In this document: positions 25,608 through 35,700 of the stretch, one piece after another
Layout: each line of letters begins with the position of its first letter
Numbering within the stretch: the stretch's first letter is position 1
From: Fidelibacterota bacterium
GTDB taxonomy: Bacteria; Fidelibacterota; Fidelibacteria; Fidelibacterales; Fidelibacteraceae
Length of the DNA: 42,727 bases
Direction of reading: 5' to 3'
Assembly: GCA_018400915.1 (NCBI GenBank)
Contig: JAGYLW010000003.1
Coordinates: 1 to 42,727 of the forward strand
Notes under the pieces: model-generated
Seen by the model: only the letters and a program-made list of their open reading frames with translations
Databases searched by the model: none
What the model was told of the DNA's origin: nothing
Translations under genes and position numbers: made by a program

Positions 25608-27047
25608 ATGGACAGAAAATTACTGATCGAACGTTCTTCGGAAGGAAAACAGAGTGTCGTGCTTCCCGACTGCGACGTGCCGGAAAAAGCGGTCCGCGAC
25701 CTGATCCCCGGAAAATTCCTGCGCCGAGAGAAATGTGCCCTTCCGGAAGTAAGCGAACCGGAGATCGTGCGGCATTATGTCAACCTGTCGACCCTGAACC
25801 ATCATGTGGACAAAGATTTTTACCCGCTGGGTTCCTGCACGATGAAGTATAATCCCAAGATCAACGAAGCGTTCGCGGCAAGCCCCTATATCACCGGCCT
25901 GCATCCTTTCGGGGACGAAGACCATGCGCAGGCAGCGCTGAAGATCTATTATGAGGTCGAGCAATCCCTGTGCGAGATCACCGGCATGGACGCCTACACC
26001 CTGCAGCCGGCAGCGGGATCGCACGGAGAACTTACCGGCGTGATGATCATGCGGCAGTATCACCGAATGAAGAACAATCACAAGGCTACGATCCTCATAC
26101 CGGACTCCGCCCACGGCACCAATCCCGCCTCCGTGCATCTTGGCGGTTACAAGGCGGTAACCGTGGCTTCCACGAACGAGGGGCTCGTCGATATTGACGA
26201 CCTTAAGGCAAAGCTTTCCGGTGACGTCGCCGGTTTTATGCTGACCAATCCCAATACGCTGGGTATCTTTGAGAAGAACGTGCTGCAGATCGCCGAACTC
26301 GTGCATGCCGTGGACGGACTGATGTATATGGACGGCGCGAACATGAACGCACTGCTGGGCCTGGTGAAGACCGGGGACATGCAGTTCGACATTACGCACC
26401 TGAACCTGCACAAGACCTTCTCGACGCCCCACGGAGGAGGCGGCCCGGGTGCGGGACCTATCGGCGTGAAGGAAAAACTGATACCGTATCTTCCCGTCCC
26501 GCGGGTGCTGAAAAAGGCGGAACGTTATGTCATGAGCTGGGATCATCCGGAAAGCATCGGAAAAGTGATGGCTTTCTGGGGAAACTACAGTGTGATCGTC
26601 AAGACCTGGGTATACATCCGCATGCTGGGAGAGGAAGGCCTCCGTGATGTGGCGAAACATGCGATCATCAACGCCAATTACCTCAGGGCCTCCCTTGAAG
26701 GGGATTATGAACTTCCCTACAGGTCAACGCCCATGCACGAATGTGTCTTTTCCGGCGACCGCCAGAAATGCCACGGCGTCCGCACGCTGGATATCGCAAA
26801 ACGCATGCTGGATTACGGTGTGCACGCACCGACGGTCTATTTTCCCCTGATCGTGCACGAGGCCCTGATGATCGAACCGACGGAGACGGAGCACAAGGCC
26901 TCGCTCGATCATTTCATTGATATCATGCGCAGCATCCGCAGGGAATGCGAGAACGATCCGGAAACGGTGCGCTCCGCCCCGCACACCACACCGGTGAAAC
27001 GGCTTGACGAAGTGAAGGCAAACCGCGAACTGAACGTCCGATGGTAG
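25608..27047 (+). CDS. gcvPB: Glycine dehydrogenase (decarboxylating) subunit 2
   Basis: YPLGSCTMKYNPKINE; LQPAAGSHGELTGVMIMRQY; NLHKTFSTPHGGGGPGAGPIGVK. Confidence 0.97.
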   Translation: MDRKLLIERSSEGKQSVVLPDCDVPEKAVRDLIPGKFLRREKCALPEVSEPEIVRHYVNLSTLNHHVDKDFYPLGSCTMKYNPKINEAFAASPYITGLHPFGDEDHAQAALKIYYEVEQSLCEITGMDAYTLQPAAGSHGELTGVMIMRQYHRMKNNHKATILIPDSAHGTNPASVHLGGYKAVTVASTNEGLVDIDDLKAKLSGDVAGFMLTNPNTLGIFEKNVLQIAELVHAVDGLMYMDGANMNALLGLVKTGDMQFDITHLNLHKTFSTPHGGGGPGAGPIGVKEKLIPYLPVPRVLKKAERYVMSWDHPESIGKVMAFWGNYSVIVKTWVYIRMLGEEGLRDVAKHAIINANYLRASLEGDYELPYRSTPMHECVFSGDRQKCHGVRTLDIAKRMLDYGVHAPTVYFPLIVHEALMIEPTETEHKASLDHFIDIMRSIRRECENDPETVRSAPHTTPVKRLDEVKANRELNVRW

Positions 27048-28678
27048 TTCTTTATCACGATCAGAAAAAGGAGATAAAATATCAGCCGCAGATGAGCGGA
27101 TCGGATCTTGTGCGCCGTCTTTTCCCGGAGCAGCGTGACGATGTGCTCTGCATGGCCTGTGACGCAGAGCTGCAAAGCCTGAACAATAAAATTGCAAAAG
27201 ACACCGGCAAGGTCATTCTCTATGACATTCACCACCCGTTGGGCGCACACTGTCTGGCCATCAGCACGGTCGCGCTGATGCTCATGGCCGCGGAAGGGCT
27301 TTTCCCGGAGACGCGCATATCGGTGGAGCATTCCTTCAGCAAGGGTTTTTACTGCGAGGCGATCCGGCCGGACACGCTGCCCGCAAATTATCTGGACCTT
27401 CTGCAAAGAAAAATGCATACGTTCGTGCAATCCGGTTATGAGTTCGAAGAACGCGTAGTCAGTATGGAACAGATCCGTGATTTTGACTACAAGCGTTTCA
27501 TGGTCCTGAAATACAGTCCCCGCAACACCTTCCGAATTTATGATCTCTGCGGTTTTCCCCACTGGTTCATTTCCCCCCTGGCCCCCTCCGCCGCATACAT
27601 CAGACTCTTCCGTATAACTCCCTACGACAGAGGCTTTGTCCTGGAATTCCCCACACAGTCTTCCCCCCGCCGGATTCCGGAATTCACCCCTTCGCCGAAC
27701 CTGTTCAGGGTCATCCGCGAAAGCGAAGAACGCGGCAAGATGCTGAACATCCGTCATATCTGTGACCTGAACGCCCAGGCGCTGAAAGGGAAACAGATGC
27801 GGACCGTCCATCTCTACGAGGCCCTGCACGAAAAAAAGATCGCACAGATCGCCGATATTATCAGCCGGCGCCCGGAGCTCCGTTTCATCTTTATTGCCGG
27901 TCCCTCGGCTTCCGGAAAAACCACCTTTATGAAGCGGCTTTCGATCCAGCTGCGTATCAACGGACTGAATCCGAAACATCTTTCCCTGGATGACTATTTC
28001 GTCGAAAGGGAGGATACCCCCCTGGACAAGAACGGACAGATGGATTTCGAACATTTCTCCGCGATCGATCACCGGCTTCTTGAAAAACAGCTTAAGGGTC
28101 TGCTCCGGGGTGAAGGGCAGCACCTTCCCCGTTTTGTTTTTGAAACCGGGAGAAGACGGTTTGACCCGGAAAAAACCTTTCTGCATAAGGACGAGGTCCT
28201 GATCCTGGAAGGGATACACGGGCTGAACCCGGACCTGGCAAAGCACGTTGCCGCGGATAAAAAGTTCAAGATCTATATCAGCGCCCTGACACAGCTGAAT
28301 TTCAATCTCTACAACCGGGTGTCCACTTCCGACACGCGGCTTCTGCGCCGCATGTACCGCGATTTCCAGTTCCGCGGGCACAGTCTGGAAGCCACCCTGC
28401 TGCGCTGGCCCTCGGTCCGCCGCGGCGAGGACCGCTGGATCTTTCCCTTTCAGGAAAATGCGGACGTCTATTTTAACAGCGCCCTGGAATACGAATGGTC
28501 GGCGTTCAGCGGTATCCTGCTGGATCATATTAAAGACATCCCCCCGGATTCCCCGGTAAAAACGGAGGCCGAACGCCTGCGCAGCCTGATGGAACTTTTC
28601 GTGCCCTTTGAAACGGACATGATCCCGCCGACCTCCATCATCCAGGAATTTCTCGGCCAGAGTTCCTTTGATTATTGA
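27041..28678 (+). CDS. Uridine kinase-like P-loop kinase with N-terminal ThrRS-like TGS/editing (SAD) region
   Basis: Kinase: FIAGPSASGKTTFMKRL, LSLDDYFVEREDTP, LILEGIHGLNP. N-term: LFPETRISVEHSFSKGFYCE and YDLCGFPHW resemble ThrRS N2/SAD. Confidence 0.88.
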   Translation: MVVLYHDQKKEIKYQPQMSGSDLVRRLFPEQRDDVLCMACDAELQSLNNKIAKDTGKVILYDIHHPLGAHCLAISTVALMLMAAEGLFPETRISVEHSFSKGFYCEAIRPDTLPANYLDLLQRKMHTFVQSGYEFEERVVSMEQIRDFDYKRFMVLKYSPRNTFRIYDLCGFPHWFISPLAPSAAYIRLFRITPYDRGFVLEFPTQSSPRRIPEFTPSPNLFRVIRESEERGKMLNIRHICDLNAQALKGKQMRTVHLYEALHEKKIAQIADIISRRPELRFIFIAGPSASGKTTFMKRLSIQLRINGLNPKHLSLDDYFVEREDTPLDKNGQMDFEHFSAIDHRLLEKQLKGLLRGEGQHLPRFVFETGRRRFDPEKTFLHKDEVLILEGIHGLNPDLAKHVAADKKFKIYISALTQLNFNLYNRVSTSDTRLLRRMYRDFQFRGHSLEATLLRWPSVRRGEDRWIFPFQENADVYFNSALEYEWSAFSGILLDHIKDIPPDSPVKTEAERLRSLMELFVPFETDMIPPTSIIQEFLGQSSFDY

Positions 28679-28768
28679 TACGGGGAGCATTGTCACAAAG
28701 CCCCACATGCTGCAGGGGGTTTCGAAACCGGCGGTCCGGACCCGTAAACTTTTACCGTAACATACCCT

Positions 28769-29401
28769 ATGAAACATTACATCAACATCGAAACCTGGGA
28801 ACGCAAAGGCGCCTTCCGGCACTTCCTGGGATACAGCAACCCGTATTTCGGCATTTGCACGAACGTGGACTGCACACAGGCGTATGCCGCGGCAAAGGGA
28901 AAAGGGATCCCGTTCTTTCTGTATTATTTCTACCGCTCCCTGCAGGCGGCCAACCGTATTCCCCCGTTCCGGACACGCCTGGAAGGAGACCGTCCGGTCA
29001 TTTACGACAGGGTGAACGGATCTCCCACCGTCCTGCGGGATGACGGCGGACTGGGGTTCGCCATGCTGGAATACCGTGATACGCTGGAGGCCTTTGTGCC
29101 GGAGGCGGAATGCGAACTCCGGCGGGTAAAAAGTTCGCCGGAACTTGACGCCTCAAAGGACTGTCCCGAGACGATCTATTATTCCATTCTTCCCTGGATC
29201 CGCTTTACCTCGGTCTCGCACCCGCTTGACCTTCCGAATACCGCGGGGATCCCGATCCTGACTTTCGGGAAAATGTTCCGGGAGCACGAACGCCAGATGC
29301 TGCCTGTCGGCATCCATGCCCACCATGCCCTGATGGACGGCATGCATGTCCACCATTTCCTGGAAGCTTTCCGGGAAGGGCTCGACAGCCTTACCGTTTA
29401 A
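28769..29401 (+). CDS. Chloramphenicol acetyltransferase (classical CAT)-family protein
   Basis: Trimer-fold CAT pattern; YYSILPWIRFTSVSHP; active-site HHALMDGMHVHHF. Confidence 0.9.
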   Translation: MKHYINIETWERKGAFRHFLGYSNPYFGICTNVDCTQAYAAAKGKGIPFFLYYFYRSLQAANRIPPFRTRLEGDRPVIYDRVNGSPTVLRDDGGLGFAMLEYRDTLEAFVPEAECELRRVKSSPELDASKDCPETIYYSILPWIRFTSVSHPLDLPNTAGIPILTFGKMFREHERQMLPVGIHAHHALMDGMHVHHFLEAFREGLDSLTV

Positions 29402-29483
29402 CCCCTGTTCCCCTTTGCTCCGGCACTCCCGGCGCCAATGTGCGGCCGTGGACCAATGCCTTTGCGATCGGTTTTTTTACAAA

Positions 29484-29499
29484 CTTACCGTCCGGTAAG
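29484..29499. promoter_or_regulatory. TetR-type operator O1: CTTACCG-TC-CGGTAAG
   Basis: Perfect 7-bp inverted repeat upstream of the -35 of the TetR gene. Confidence 0.8.
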
Positions 29500-29507
29500 G
29501 TTTTTTC

Positions 29508-29536
29508 TTGACACCGGGAACTATTTCGTTTACCTT
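29508..29536 (+). promoter_or_regulatory. Sigma70-like promoter TTGACA-17-TACCTT
   Basis: -35 at 29508-29513, 17-nt spacer, -10 at 29531-29536, upstream of the TetR ATG at 29567. Confidence 0.65.
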
Positions 29537-29548
29537 CCGTTCGGTAAG
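29533..29548. promoter_or_regulatory. TetR-type operator O2: CCTTCCG-TT-CGGTAAG (one imperfect half)
   Basis: Shares the CGGTAAG half-site with O1; overlaps the putative -10. Confidence 0.65.
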
Positions 29549-29566
29549 TTTAATTGGGGAGAACAC

Positions 29567-30157
29567 ATGAAAAACGGAACGCACGATAAAATACTGAAAG
29601 CCGCCATCAGGATATTTTCCGAAAAGGGGTATAAAGGAACTTCCATGCGGGAGATCGCCGAAGCCATGCATATGACAAAGGCCGCCCTGTACTATCACTT
29701 TCCCGGGAAGGAGGAGCTTTTCATTGCCGTACTGAAACACGCGCTGGACCATGTGGTCTGCGGCCTTGAGGAACTGGCGGTATCGGAGCGTTCCTTCTGG
29801 GAGAAACTTGAGATCCTGGTCCGGGGAATGTGCAATTTTTCATCCGAACACCCCCACACCTTCAGGCTTTTCAAAATGATCGTCACCCAGGGTTTTGACC
29901 GTGAGATCGACCGGAAGATGCTTCACGATTATTTCAACCGGCTTCAAAAGGCGATACACACCATGGTAGAAAAGGGGGTCGAAAAAGGCGAACTGCGTGA
30001 CGATATCCCGGTTGCCTTGCTTTCAACCGCATTTTCCGGCATCATTCATCATACCAGCGGCTCCCGGCTGAAAAATACATTGAATATCGATCTGAGCGAA
30101 GACGAACAGATCGCTTATCTTGTAACACTGCTTAAAGGAGGTTTTGCGAAACCATGA
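29567..30157 (+). CDS. TetR/AcrR-family transcriptional regulator
   Basis: KILKAAIRIFSEKGYKGTSMREIAEAMHMTKAALYYHFPGKEELF HTH; internal ATG preferred over the 29438 start because the latter spans the operators. Confidence 0.95.
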   Translation: MKNGTHDKILKAAIRIFSEKGYKGTSMREIAEAMHMTKAALYYHFPGKEELFIAVLKHALDHVVCGLEELAVSERSFWEKLEILVRGMCNFSSEHPHTFRLFKMIVTQGFDREIDRKMLHDYFNRLQKAIHTMVEKGVEKGELRDDIPVALLSTAFSGIIHHTSGSRLKNTLNIDLSEDEQIAYLVTLLKGGFAKP

Positions 30158-31482
30158 AAAAGATCCTTTTACTGACTTTTCTTATCGGCGGACTTTTTGC
30201 CCGTGACATTACGCTGGCGGAAGCGGAGCAGCTGGCGCTGAAAAACAATCTTCAGATCAAAATGTCCGAGGCGTCCCTGAAAAAAGCGAAGGTATCCAGC
30301 CGCGAGTCTGTCGCCAATTTCTTTCCCACCGTCAGTTCATACTACCGGCTGACAGACAATCTGGAATTGTCCGTCATGGTCGTGGACTTTGACGGTGACG
30401 GTCCGCAGCCGCCCCAGGAACTGAGAATGGGCAAGCAGTTCAATTCCAACCTCGGCCTTGATCTTTCCTATCCGATCTTTACGGGAGGAGCGATCATCAA
30501 CGGGCAGCTTGCGGCTTCCTCCATGGTGAACCTGTCCGAACTGAGCCTTCAGGATCAGGTAAACACTGTCATCCACACCATACGCTCACTGTATTATCAG
30601 GCGCAAATGCTGGAATCGATGATCGACGCCACGGAAAAGGGCCTTCAGTCGGCAAAGGAAAATTATGAACTTGCCGAAAAACAGCTTGCCGCCGGAAAAG
30701 CGACCCGGCTTGACCTGCTCCAGGCGAAAGTCCGCTACGAATCCTATAAACCCCAGCTTATCTCCCTGAAGAACCAGCGGGTCTCCGCACGAACGAATCT
30801 GAAGACCTATATCAACGATCCGGAGATCGACACTCTGAATGTCGTAGGGAAACTTGAAAAGATCGAAAATCCCTATTCCGGGCTGGAAATTGACGATCTC
30901 CTGCATATTTCCAAAAATGAACGGCTTGACCTGCTGATGGCGGAAGAACAGAAAAAACTGGCAAAATACCAGCGAAACATTGCCTGGAGCAATATTATGC
31001 CCAAGGTGCAGATAGGCTCCGGAATGCAGTGGCAGGCGAACACGGACGACCTCAACGATCTGAATCACCGCCGCAGTTCCAGTATCTCTCTCAGCGTATC
31101 CATGCCGCTCTTCAGCGGCGGGAAGAACGCTGCGGGCATTCAGAAGGCGGTCATCGGTGTCCGGGAGGCGAATTACCGGTACGAGCAGACGGAAAATTAT
31201 ATCTATGCCGAGGTGGATGCCGCATACCGGAAGGTCAAAGAAACCCTGTCAAACACGCAGGCCAATCAGGAAGTGATCCTTCAGGCGGAGGAGGCGCTCC
31301 GTTTATCCAAGCTCATGTATGAAACCGGTGCCGCGACCCAGCTGGACCTCCTGAATGCGGAAAGCAGTTATATCGGCGCAAGGTCCGGATATATCCAATC
31401 GGTATTCGAATATAACCTTGCCGTGGAAACCCTGAAAAAATCGTTAAATAACTTAAGCAGATACGATGGAGAAAAAGAATGA
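30154..31482 (+). CDS. TolC-family outer membrane efflux protein
   Basis: Signal peptide; ITLAEAEQLALKNN repeat; coiled-coil LAEKQLAAGKATRLDLLQAK and YETGAATQLDLLNAESSYI; 4-nt overlaps with both neighbours. Confidence 0.94.
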   Translation: MKKILLLTFLIGGLFARDITLAEAEQLALKNNLQIKMSEASLKKAKVSSRESVANFFPTVSSYYRLTDNLELSVMVVDFDGDGPQPPQELRMGKQFNSNLGLDLSYPIFTGGAIINGQLAASSMVNLSELSLQDQVNTVIHTIRSLYYQAQMLESMIDATEKGLQSAKENYELAEKQLAAGKATRLDLLQAKVRYESYKPQLISLKNQRVSARTNLKTYINDPEIDTLNVVGKLEKIENPYSGLEIDDLLHISKNERLDLLMAEEQKKLAKYQRNIAWSNIMPKVQIGSGMQWQANTDDLNDLNHRRSSSISLSVSMPLFSGGKNAAGIQKAVIGVREANYRYEQTENYIYAEVDAAYRKVKETLSNTQANQEVILQAEEALRLSKLMYETGAATQLDLLNAESSYIGARSGYIQSVFEYNLAVETLKKSLNNLSRYDGEKE

Positions 31483-32738
31483 AGAAAATCATCATTTTAA
31501 TCAGTGCGGCCCTTCTGGTCTTCTTTTCCTGCGGCGGTCCGCAAACCGGCGGAGAAAATGCAGAGAATCCCTATCAGCAAACCGCTGAAGCGATAAGAGC
31601 ACTCACCGGGAACCTGCCGGATTCCCTGGATAAGAACGCATCCCGTCGTTATCTGTCAAAGCTTCAGAAAATGATGCTTCCCCTGGAAGGCGAAAAAGCG
31701 AAAAACGACCTTCGGGTGGTCCCGGTCAATGTCCGGACCGTAGAGCCCGAATACATCGCGGAAAAAATACAGTACCTGGGCGACATCAGCGGTGATCCCG
31801 GTGTTGTTGTATATGCCAGGATCAGCGATATTATTACGGAAATCCGCGCGAAGAACGGCGATCATGTTCAAAAAGGCGACATCCTCGCCGTCATCGACGA
31901 TGCCAGCGTCCGTGACGCCAAGCACCAGGCGGAAGCCGGTTACGAAAGCGCAAAAAGCCAGCTGGGAAATGCCCGGGCCGAATATGAGCGCATGCGGTCC
32001 CTTCATGAGGACAATGCCATCAGCCAGAGCCAGTGGGATCAGGTAAAAACGCAGCTCGAGCTTGCAAAAGCCGGGCTCAAACAGGCGGAAGCGTCCCTGG
32101 AAATGGCAAAGACGCGGCTCGGCTACACACTGCTGCGTGCGCCCGTCAGCGGGTATGTTTCCGGGATCACCGATGAAGCCGGCGACATGGCTTCCCCCCA
32201 GAAACCTTTCGCGTCCGTAGATGAAATACAAAATGTCAAGATCATCATCCGTGTTACCGAACGCGACCTGATGAATATATACGAAGGTCAGCATGCCGGG
32301 ATCAGTGTCAGCGCATATCCGGACAAGGTCTTTGACGGACGCATTGTTGCCGTTTCACCTGTGATCGATCCTATGACCCGTACTGCAAGAGTGGAAATTA
32401 AGACCCCTAATCCGGACCTGCGTCTGAAACCGGGAATGTTCGCCCGTGTCTCCGTGACCACGGAAGAACGCGACAATGCCCTTACCATTGAGAAAGCGGC
32501 GGTCAGCCGGCAAACCGTTTTACAGCGGACGGGCGACAACTTCCGTGATGACCGTGTGGTAAAGACGTACAGCTGTTTTATTGTCGAGAACGGTATAGCC
32601 CGGAAAACCCCCATCGGGATCGGCATCGAATCCAAGACAAAATATGAGGTCCTCAGCGGACTGAACGCCGGAGATCAGCTGGTGATCATGGGCCAGAACA
32701 ATCTGAGCGACTCGACACTGGTTGAAATCGTCGAATAA
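31479..32738 (+). CDS. RND efflux periplasmic adaptor (membrane fusion protein), probable lipoprotein
   Basis: Signal with FFSCGG; ARISDIITEIRAKNGDHVQKGDILAVIDDA; LGYTLLRAPVSGYVSGI; LRLKPGMFARVSV. Confidence 0.94.
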   Translation: MKKIIILISAALLVFFSCGGPQTGGENAENPYQQTAEAIRALTGNLPDSLDKNASRRYLSKLQKMMLPLEGEKAKNDLRVVPVNVRTVEPEYIAEKIQYLGDISGDPGVVVYARISDIITEIRAKNGDHVQKGDILAVIDDASVRDAKHQAEAGYESAKSQLGNARAEYERMRSLHEDNAISQSQWDQVKTQLELAKAGLKQAEASLEMAKTRLGYTLLRAPVSGYVSGITDEAGDMASPQKPFASVDEIQNVKIIIRVTERDLMNIYEGQHAGISVSAYPDKVFDGRIVAVSPVIDPMTRTARVEIKTPNPDLRLKPGMFARVSVTTEERDNALTIEKAAVSRQTVLQRTGDNFRDDRVVKTYSCFIVENGIARKTPIGIGIESKTKYEVLSGLNAGDQLVIMGQNNLSDSTLVEIVE

Positions 32739-32759
32739 TCCCGGGAAAGAGGTTTATTT

Positions 32760-35700
32760 ATGAAAATATCATCCTTAAGTATAAAACGGCCCGTTACCTT
32801 TTTCATGATCTATCTTATCGCCATCGGTTTCGGCGTCTTCGGATTATCCCGGCTGAAACTGGACCTGTACCCGGAGATAGAATTCCCGATGGCCGTGGTG
32901 ATCACCAATTACGAGGGTGTCGGCCCTGAAGATATCGAGAACACGCTGACCCGGACGCTTGAGAGCTCCATCACCACTGTTGAGGGCATTAAACACATCA
33001 GTTCAACGTCAAGCAAGGGTACCTCGATCATCCAGGCGGAATTCAACTGGGGCACGGACATGGATAAGGCGGAAACAAATATACGCCGCCAGATCGACAT
33101 GGTGCGGGATTACCTCCCCACGGACGCCTCCGATCCCCTGACCGTTGTCTTCGACCCCTCCATGATGCCCATCATGCGCATGATGGTCACCTCGGACGAA
33201 CTTGGAAACGCCGAGCTGCGCCGTCTTGTGGAAGAACAGGTGCAGCCCCGTTTCGAACGCATTGACGGGGTGGCATCCGCTACCGTGAACGGAGGACTGG
33301 AACGTGAGATCCAGGTGAACATCAATCCTTATGAACTTGCCGCCAACAATATTTCGATCGTAGAGCTCAGCAGCATGCTTTCCGCAGCCAACCTGCCGAT
33401 CCCGGGCGGACTGATCGAAGAAGGTCAAAGGGAATTCTCCGTCGTCACGACTTCCGAATTCGAGAATATCGAAGACATTGAAAATACCATCGTCGGATAT
33501 TCGGACTACGGCGATCCTGTTTTTCTCAAAAACGTTGCCGATGTGGTGGACGGATACAAGGAAGTCACGGCGATCGTCCGGGACAACCAGAAGAACACGA
33601 TCAATATCAATATTCAGAAACAGTCCGATGCCAATACCGTGCAGGTCTGCAACTCGGTCAACAGATCGATCGAAGACATTGAAAATACGGTCGGCAAAAA
33701 CATCCAGATCTATCTTCATTTCGATCAGTCCGAGTTCATCACGGAATCCGCCAACAACCTGGCGATAACGGGGATCCTTGCATTCCTTCTGACAGGGATC
33801 GTGCTTTTCCTCTTTCTGCGCCATTTCAACAGTTCCTTCATCGCCGCAGTCTCGGTACCGATCTCTATTGTGGTAACCTTTTTTGTGATGAACCAGCTGA
33901 ACGTGACGCTGAATATTATCTCCATGGCCGGGCTGGCCATCGCGATCGGGATGCTGGTGGACAACTCCGTGGTGGTCCTTGAAAACATTTTCCGCAGGAA
34001 TAATGAGATGGGCGAACCCATTTGCGATGCGGCGGACCGGGGAGCTTCCGAGGTGGGAACCGCCATCACGGCTTCCACACTGACCACATTGTCCATTTTT
34101 CTCCCCATGCTCTTCGTCGGCGGTGTCGCGGGCATGATGATCAAGGACCTGGCCCTGACCATCATTGTTTCACTGACAATCTCACTGCTTGCCGCACTCA
34201 GTCTCGTCCCGCTGCTTTCCTCAAAAATGCTCTCCCGGAAGCAGCAGCAGTATAAAACGCGCATAATGAAGAGGTTCGATGCCGGGATGGACCGCTTCTT
34301 TATTAACCTCAGTAAAGTATATGAACGTGCTCTCAAATGGTCTCTCGGGCACAAAAAAACGATCGTGCTTTCGATCCTGGCACTTTTTGTTGTCTCTCTT
34401 GTCCTTCTCGGACAGGTAGGGTTCGAGTTCATGCCCAAAACGGATGACAATGAGATCCGTTTCGATGTCGAACTGCCGGTCGGGACCGCCCTGCCCGCAA
34501 CCAATATCTACTTCAAGAAGATCGAATCCCTGGTTGTAAGTTCGGTGCCGGAACTGGAGAATATCAATGTCAACTTCGGCAGCCGGGGCGGATTTGCCGC
34601 CATATTCGGAGGAACTTCAAATACCGGAAGGGTCTTGATCTCGCTTACCGACAAGACCGAACGGAAACGCAGCAAGTTTGAGATCCAGGACGGCCTGCGT
34701 GATAAGATCAACGCCATCCCGGGCGTCCGCGCGACCTTTGCCAGCGGCGGATTCATGGGCGGTGGTTCCGATATCAGTATCGAGGTCTACGGCTATGATC
34801 TCAACGAAGCGGAAGCAGTGGCCAATGACATCCGTTCAAAGATCAGGAACATTCCGGGCGTTGTGGACATCGACCTTTCCTTTTCCGATCCCCAGCCCGA
34901 GTACACGATCCGGATCGACCGGGAAAAGGCCGGAAAAATGGGGCTTAGTGTCGCACGGATATCACAGATCGTAGAGACTGCAGTGAAAGGGAAGACCGCT
35001 TCAGTATACCGCGAAAAAGGTAATGAATATGACATCTACGTACAGCTCGACCGCAAATTCCGCGAATCCGAACAGGATATCGGAAACATCTTCATCAAAA
35101 CACCCGCAGGGAATCAGATCCCGATCAATGCGGTGTCAAGCATTGAAAAGACCAAAGCGCCCGTTTCCATACAGCGGAAGGATCAAAACCGCCTTGTAAC
35201 GGTCAACGCCAATGTTTCCGGCCGCGATCTGGGATCGGTGACCGACAATATCGAGGAAGAACTCCGGACCGTGGCCATGCCGCAGGATTTCCGGACCGAG
35301 ATCACCGGCGCCGCCGAGGATATGCGGGAAACCCTCAGCAGCTTTTTGCTGGCGATCATTGTTGCGGTCTTTCTGGTCTACATGGTGATGGCCTCTCAGT
35401 TCGAATCGCTTCTGGACCCCTTTATTATCCTCTTCACGATCCCCCTGGCAATGATCGGAGTCGCCTTCAGTCTCTTCCTGACCAATACGACGCTCAATAC
35501 GACCTCGCTGATCGGGACCATGGTCCTTGTAGGTATCGTGGTCAATAACGGGATCGTCCTGATCGATTACATCAACCGGCTGATCCGGGAACAAAAACGC
35601 CATGTGACCGATGCCATTGTTGCAGGCAGCGGGATCCGGCTCCGGCCCGTACTGATGACGGCACTGACAACGATCCTCTCCATGACACCGCTTGCGCTGG

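Noticed and set aside
25620-26660. 346-aa minus-strand ORF
   Set aside because: Fully antisense to gcvPB, with no domain-like features.
26909-28822. 637-aa minus-strand ORF, the longest antisense ORF in the window
   Set aside because: Lies antisense to gcvPB and the fused kinase, both with clear family motifs; its translation shows no recognisable domain. Antisense open frames are common in moderately GC-rich DNA.
29438-29566. Longer N-terminus of the TetR gene
   Set aside because: This segment contains the operators and promoter and encodes no regulator homology; ATG at 29567 is preferred.
33009-33824. 271-aa minus-strand ORF (similarly 33725..34504)
   Set aside because: Antisense to the RND permease, with no domain-like sequence.
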